The notes beneath the pieces were generated by a model. It saw only the letters and a program-made list of their open reading frames with translations, was not told the DNA's origin and did no database searches. Position numbers and translations under genes: made by a program. From NCBI RefSeq assembly GCF_018991925.1, contig NW_024720711.1, positions 2,527,971 through 2,591,970 of the forward strand: a stretch of 64,000 nucleotides of DNA, written 5' to 3'. The DNA comes from Homarus americanus (taxonomy: Eukaryota; Arthropoda; Malacostraca; Decapoda; Nephropidae). Below, one piece after another: positions 57,420-64,000 of this stretch; the stretch's first letter is position 1; each line of letters opens with the position of its first letter.

Positions 57420-58800
57420 ACTTGAAACTTAATATATATGTGACGTGCCAACTGATGCATATTGTGATGTTGTGATGCATATTGTGTGTTATAAAACTAC
57501 AGTAGTGAGTGTTTGTTGTGGTACTGTACCCTGTTAAGAAAAACCTTCCATACATGTAATAGTTTTGTATAAGTAGCCTAGAGTACAGTAGTAAGTTCCC
57601 TTAGAGGGATAGACTATTATTTCTACACTGTTGTATTGATGCTTGTACAGTATAAAGAAACAATGAGTGTCAAGAACAAGTGTTTAATGCAAGTTATAGA
57701 ATGAAGTTGTCAGATTTTGAATGAAAGATTAAAAGAGAAGTTTGTAGACATGAAGGAAAAATCTAGGGAGTTGTTTAGAATAAGGATGGATGGAAGGTTT
57801 TAGGTTGTTAGGTGAACCGTAAATGGCAGCTATCATTTGTGGAAGTTTCCAGTTCCTTTGTGTTCAATATTTGTGCAAATTGGGGTGGGAGAAGGGGTGA
57901 GAAATCATTTGCTGCCAGTTAAGGATTGAAGAGGTTGTAACTAAGACTTATCTACTGAAAATCATTCAGTATATGGCCAAATTGCAGCAACTGAGCATTG
58001 CAATTAATACAAATAAAAGTTTAGGGATTTAGTGAAATTAAGTTTATAAAATTTATATTATGTGATATAGTACAGCATATGAATAGGAACAATAAAAGTT
58101 GATGTAGGTGCCAGATCAATCAGTCAGTGTTACCAGCAGCCAGAGTAGTGTAGGAATAGACAAATACAGGATGGAGTTGTATGGCAAATGAGAGACTGGC
58201 AAAGTAAATTCAGGAAAAGTGTTGTTTCTAAAGTTTAAAAAGTTATGGTATGTGTAAAATGCATATTACTGTACTTTAACATGACAAAACGGGTTAAATT
58301 TAATTAGTCTATAAAATATTTCTATATCTTTAATATACTGTATTAGACAAATGAACATACAAATGTGCAGTTTATCTACAGTAGGTATTTTATTTATTTT
58401 TGTTATAGAAACACTCCCCATAAACAGTAGGTAGCCCGTAGAACATTTAGACAATTCTCTACCTCCATCCATGTTTGTGCCAGTGTTTAGTATGACTGTG
58501 GTGACTAGCAACTATGGTGACTGCAGCCATTATCTACACAGTACTGTATGTGCAATGTTTTGATGTAACCTGATACATTAGTGATGAAGGGAGCTATGAG
58601 AACTTAACCTTACTGATCTACCACCTGTGAAATGTCTTGTTGAAGGATTTAGAAGGAATTGGATGGCTGCAGTGGTCATAATCGCACCTCGTGGGTGATA
58701 TATACAATGCAGTATTATGATGATACGAGAGATTAGTTATACTATGTCACAGTTATTAGTAAAGTGAGACATAATTATACTTGATATGTCTAATAGTCAT
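57420..58800. other. AT-rich unique DNA, no gene recognised
   Basis: No repeat or domain identified; the minus frame at 58266-58511 has no recognisable feature. Confidence 0.5.
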
Positions 58801-58804
58801 ATAA

Positions 58805-58895
58805 GTGAGGTGAATGATATGCATAATGCTTTTATATGAGATGAGTGATATGCATAATGCTTTTATATGAGATGAGTGATATGTTTTATGATTAT
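58805..58895. repeat. 31-bp tandem repeat, ~2.7 copies
   Basis: Units containing ATGAGATGAGTGATATGCAT then AATGCTTTTAT. Confidence 0.85.
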
Positions 58896-58899
58896 ACTC

Positions 58900-59810
58900 G
58901 AGACGAGTACAGTAATGCAATTGCACCTGAAGTGATATTCATTATGATTATATGCGAGATGATGAGTATTATACACAAGTCATATCAACAGTGTCAGGAG
59001 GAAGCTTCAACATTGCTGAATTATACTGGGCAAAAAGCCTCATTGAACTTGTGAGAATGCAAAAAAAAAAAATCAATAGATTTCAACTGACTGCTGATGC
59101 TAACTTTCAGGAAATATGTTTCAGTATCACATCAAATTAGCTTTCAACAACTTAACCTACCCATCATAAGCTAATGTACCTTAGTGATGCTACTAAGGGT
59201 GGGTTAGGTATTATTTGGCCATCAGCAACATACACTGGTGTACAATACTTCACTTGATAATTTTACTATACAGTAATTCAGAATGAGAGAATGTGTTGCA
59301 ATGGATGTTGTATGAGTGTGTTGATGTGCTTCCTTTATAGATAGTAGTGGTGTTTACTGTAGTGAAACAGAGCTGTAATGTTCAACTTGAATGATGTAAT
59401 TACTGAAGTTGGCAAACAAAAATCAGGTACAATATTGTAATACACTGTTGTGTATAATTTCTTATCAGGTTACTTTGAGAGTGATCATTATTTTTCATAG
59501 TTAAGGTTCCATGTATAAATATACAGGAATTTCACTTGTGATGGGGTAAAATCACTTCAAAAGTGTCTCATCACCTCTCACTCTCATCTCCAGTTCATGT
59601 AACACTTAAAATCCAAGCAGCTTTATAATTCATAAAACACCAAGGTACAATCAATTGTCTCAAATTTCCTAATTGTATCATAATTCAGTCAGTCATGGCA
59701 CCACCCTCAAGTCTCAGGACTGGTAGCCATCATCTTTCACCTAATCATTTTATGGGCCATCACCAGTCCTTCCAGACAAAACTTTAAATTTCAGTCAGCC
59801 ATCTCAGTCT
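58900..59810. other. AT-rich unique DNA, no gene recognised
   Basis: Short frames at 58845-59054 and 58952-59140 without recognisable domains. Confidence 0.45.
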
Positions 59811-59814
59811 CTGC

Positions 59815-59980
59815 CTTACCCTGGTCTTCAATGATAGCAGCACCTCCTTCCTTCCTCTGGTCCCGAGTGATATCAGCAGCACCTCCTTCCCCTAGTCTTC
59901 AATGATGGCAGTACCTCCTTCCTTCCTCTGATCTTCAATGGTAGCAGCACCTCCTTTCTTCCCCTGGTCCTTCAAGAGAG
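59815..59980. repeat. ~42-bp imperfect tandem repeat
   Basis: Four units containing TCTTCAATGATRGCAGCACC then TCCTTCCTTCC, with indels. Confidence 0.8.
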
Positions 59981-61666
<1,686 letters not shown>

Positions 61667-61755
61667 CGAAGAGGAGAACCAGGGAAAACACAAACATCTT
61701 GAGTAAGTCGAGTTTCTTTAATCACTAACGTTTTCCCAGGTTCTTCTCTTCGTTA
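61667..61755. mobile_element. Hairpin-forming insertion with 25-bp inverted arms
   Basis: AACGAAGAGGAGAACCAGGG at 61667 pairs with its inverted copy ending CTTCTCTTCGTT at 61754 (23 of 25 bases match), loop ~39 bases. With its right flank (to 61796) it lies between two (AT)n arrays. Confidence 0.6.
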
Positions 61756-61794
61756 TGAAACTACGCTTTCCACGTAACAAGTCCATTGCTGAAG

Positions 61795-61956
<162 letters not shown>

Positions 61957-61959
61957 TTA

Positions 61960-62300
61960 CTAAATTAAAAATAAAATCAGATTAACAGTAAGTAAAGACT
62001 TTTTCTGATTAATCCACTGCAGTCTGACTCACTGCAGCTACTGAATAATCTGACCCACTAGACTACAACTGTTGAATAAAGTGACTGACTTAATGCTTAA
62101 ATTATTCTAGATGTGATTTGGGGCCCAAAAATTAAGAACTTCCCAAAGAGTTGAAAAACCATGTTTTTGTAGTCAGGCGGTATGGGGAACTTCTGGTCCA
62201 CCTATACTCGGACCAGAAGTTACCTAGTGGGCGGCAACTCCTGGTATCAAAGACTAGTTTGCCTGGTATGCTGTGATGTCATCAACGTGCATGCGCAGTT
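61960..62300. other. Unique DNA, no gene recognised
   Basis: Contains a short inverted pair, AACTTCTGGTCC (62189) and GGACCAGAAGTT (62210). Confidence 0.45.
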
Positions 62301-62315
62301 ATCGTCTCGGCTACT

Positions 62316-62495
62316 GGTCCGCTGCAACGGCACCGAATGTGAACTCTTTCAAGACCAGAGTACCCAGGCTTGACCAGCAATAGAGCAGGTTCAGATACAT
62401 GTGGAGCTGGTTCATGCCCAGTACTTGCCAATCGGTGCGTGTCAGAGACGTGACCGACCGCCCAAGTGGCTAACGAGCCGATCAGTGGTGTATCG
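62316..62495 (+). mobile_element. LINE family A 3' remnant
   Basis: GAACTCTTTCAAGACCAGAG, GAGCAGGTTCAGATACATGT, CATGCCCAGTACTTGCCAAT and the UTR words CGACCGCCCAAGTGGCTAAC then CGAGCCGATCAGTGG follow the family exactly, with small indels. Both ends truncated. Confidence 0.8.
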
Positions 62496-62509
62496 TACTG
62501 TATGTGGCC

Positions 62510-63010
62510 AGTCTCGCAGCAGCGTAATCGTTGAATATTCTGTCTGCCGAGGTTGCGTAGAGTTCTGGTGTTGTAGAGTAATCTACTGCGGACAGGGTGA
62601 TGCGTACCTGCGTGGGGAGCATTTGTGCGTGAAGCTGGCGCAGGATAGAGTCGGGGAGTGAGTCTGTGCGCGGAGTTCAGCCTACACATCTCCTCTCAGA
62701 GACGTCCGGGGTTGAGTTCGAGGAGATAGAGGATAGGTCTTGCAGGAGATTGGGTCTGGTCTGTTGATAGCGTCTTCAGGCATCCGCGGGTGGCGTTTGT
62801 TGTCAACTGGAGGGTTGGAATTGGTCTGTGAGGACCTACGTGGCGAATTCCGTGGGCAAGGCACATAGCAGGGCGCCGTACTTTTGCTCGTCAGTAGCTT
62901 GGAGCCGATGAGGGCTGCTTCCACATGAACCCAGTCCTCGACGTTGTGGTTGAAGGTTGGTAGAGATCCGTCCGTCCATTCTTGCGGAAGTGCGTCAAAC
63001 CTGTTAGGGA
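62510..63010 (-). pseudogene. Ty3/Gypsy-like gag remnant
   Basis: Minus-strand pieces follow the capsid region of arthropod Gypsy gag proteins: a DWVHVEAALIGSKLL piece (near 62930), then in the next frame DEQKYGALLCALPTEFAT (near 62870), and later ILRQLHAQMLPTQVRITLSA then TPELYATSADRIFNDYAAAR (near 62560). These fit the family pattern W..VEA.. / KY..L..ALP / L..LP..V...L / L...ADRI. Stops, one frameshift and a shortened middle show it is dead. No protease, RT or integrase is seen to the left, where a LINE remnant begins. Confidence 0.6.
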
Positions 63011-64000
63011 AGGATGAGGGATGGGAGCTTGTTCCGACCCCATTCCGTGTTCACAATCTCCTGGGAGGGAGGTGAACTGTTGCTGGGGGGACTTCGGGAC
63101 GAATACACTTTTTAGGGTGCAGGTCCTAAGGCCAGAACTAAAAAACAAAAGAAAAATAGGAGAGTAGGCAAAAGAGCTCAAACCACGTATGGAATATCGT
63201 GTGGGGTACGCAGTAGTTTGTTCACACTCAGGATGGGATGGAGAAAGGAAACTCACAATGTGCTCTCTGTACACATGTTGTATTGGATGTACAATGCAGC
63301 TTGGTGCTGGGAAGGCAGCATGGTTACAAGCGTGATGTAGAGAGAGCTGGTTGGTGAGGGTGCTCGAAGGAGGACAGCTTGTGGGTCGCCATGCTCGCCG
63401 GCAGGGCGAGGACCGCCAGGCAGGCGGAGAGGTGGTGGTGTTGCTGGCTGGTTGGTGTAGGTAGAAAGAGACAGGTTACCACGAGGTCAGGTCTTAAACA
63501 GCGAGGGGTAGGCGTGGCTTAGTAGTTGACCTCCGCTCCGTGATGTATGGCGGCGCTGGTTGACCTAGACCACGAGGCATACACTGGGGAATTGGTGGGG
63601 TCGGCTACTCAGCGTTTGTGGGGAAAATCCACTACAATCGCACAATAGTCGCTCTCCAGCTGTGATGTGGGTCACTCACATCGCCAGTGGGGAGAACAGA
63701 CATGCGTTATAAACCTTACGGTCGTGGGATGTGGAGTAGCGCGTAGGGCAGGTGGCCCGGACTGGCAGCAGACAGCGATCCTCACAGCAGTTTCCAGACA
63801 GTTCTGTTGCTCACAATCTTTTGTTGTTGATGTACTAGTGTAATTATTGACATTTTTACGCGATTAAAGACTTTAGTTGTTGAAGCGCAGTAATAACGCT
63901 GTAAAATAAATAGTGGGGAAGCTCTCGTCAGTCCAGTCGTACAGTCAGTCAAATAATTACAGTATCTATATAAAATTGTGTTGAGAAAATATGACTCAAC
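63011..64000. other. GC-richer flank, possibly leader/LTR of the Gypsy-like element
   Basis: Upstream of the minus-strand gag lies ~1 kb of balanced DNA without a gene. The word group at 63850-63915 recurs at 22692-22770. LTR boundaries and a primer-binding site were not identified. Confidence 0.35.

Overview
This window looks like intron-rich, repeat-dominated animal DNA, most likely from a decapod crustacean (shrimp, crab, lobster or crayfish). That reading is an inference from four things: a split metazoan-type phosphoserine phosphatase gene, interstitial arrays of the arthropod telomere repeat TTAGG/CCTAA, an extreme density of microsatellites and minisatellites, and many fragments of non-LTR retrotransposons. 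There are no operons, bacterial genes or CRISPR arrays. Most long open frames are artefacts of tandem repeats whose unit is a multiple of three.

The one conventional gene is phosphoserine phosphatase (PSPH), on the + strand. Five exons at 48568-48715, 49324-49458, 49785-49930, 52428-52589 and 56453-56553 have matching GT/AG sites and intron phases and carry all four HAD-family motifs. A candidate first exon at 36228-36264 has the right phase and would complete a 242-residue enzyme, leaving a 12.3 kb first intron. The enzyme would perform the last step of L-serine synthesis in the cytosol.

Region 1-36 kb is intergenic or very distal: purine-rich tracts, about 15 minisatellites (notably a 22-bp satellite at 12.6-13.2 kb, a 24-bp array at 30.0-31.7 kb and a 20-bp array at 33.0-33.6 kb), LINE remnants of several families, SINE-like copies, and short inverted-repeat elements that carry telomere-like arrays.

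Region 36-48.5 kb (putative intron 1) holds a full-length but broken Merlin-type DNA transposon (37480-38732, perfect terminal inverted repeats and an 8-bp target duplication), a 30-bp tandem array, LINE family B fragments, Penelope-like inverted termini and a fold-back element. In intron 3 a hAT transposon (49998-52278, with an intact 8-bp target duplication) is itself interrupted by a LINE family A fragment. Intron 4 holds a 2.3 kb antisense LINE A copy ending about 110 bp before the last exon, another LINE A fragment and a SINE-like copy.

Region 56.6-64 kb is downstream: a Tigger/pogo-type transposase remnant, three long (AT)n arrays separated by two small inverted-repeat insertions, another LINE A tail, and a degraded Ty3/Gypsy-like gag on the minus strand near the right end.
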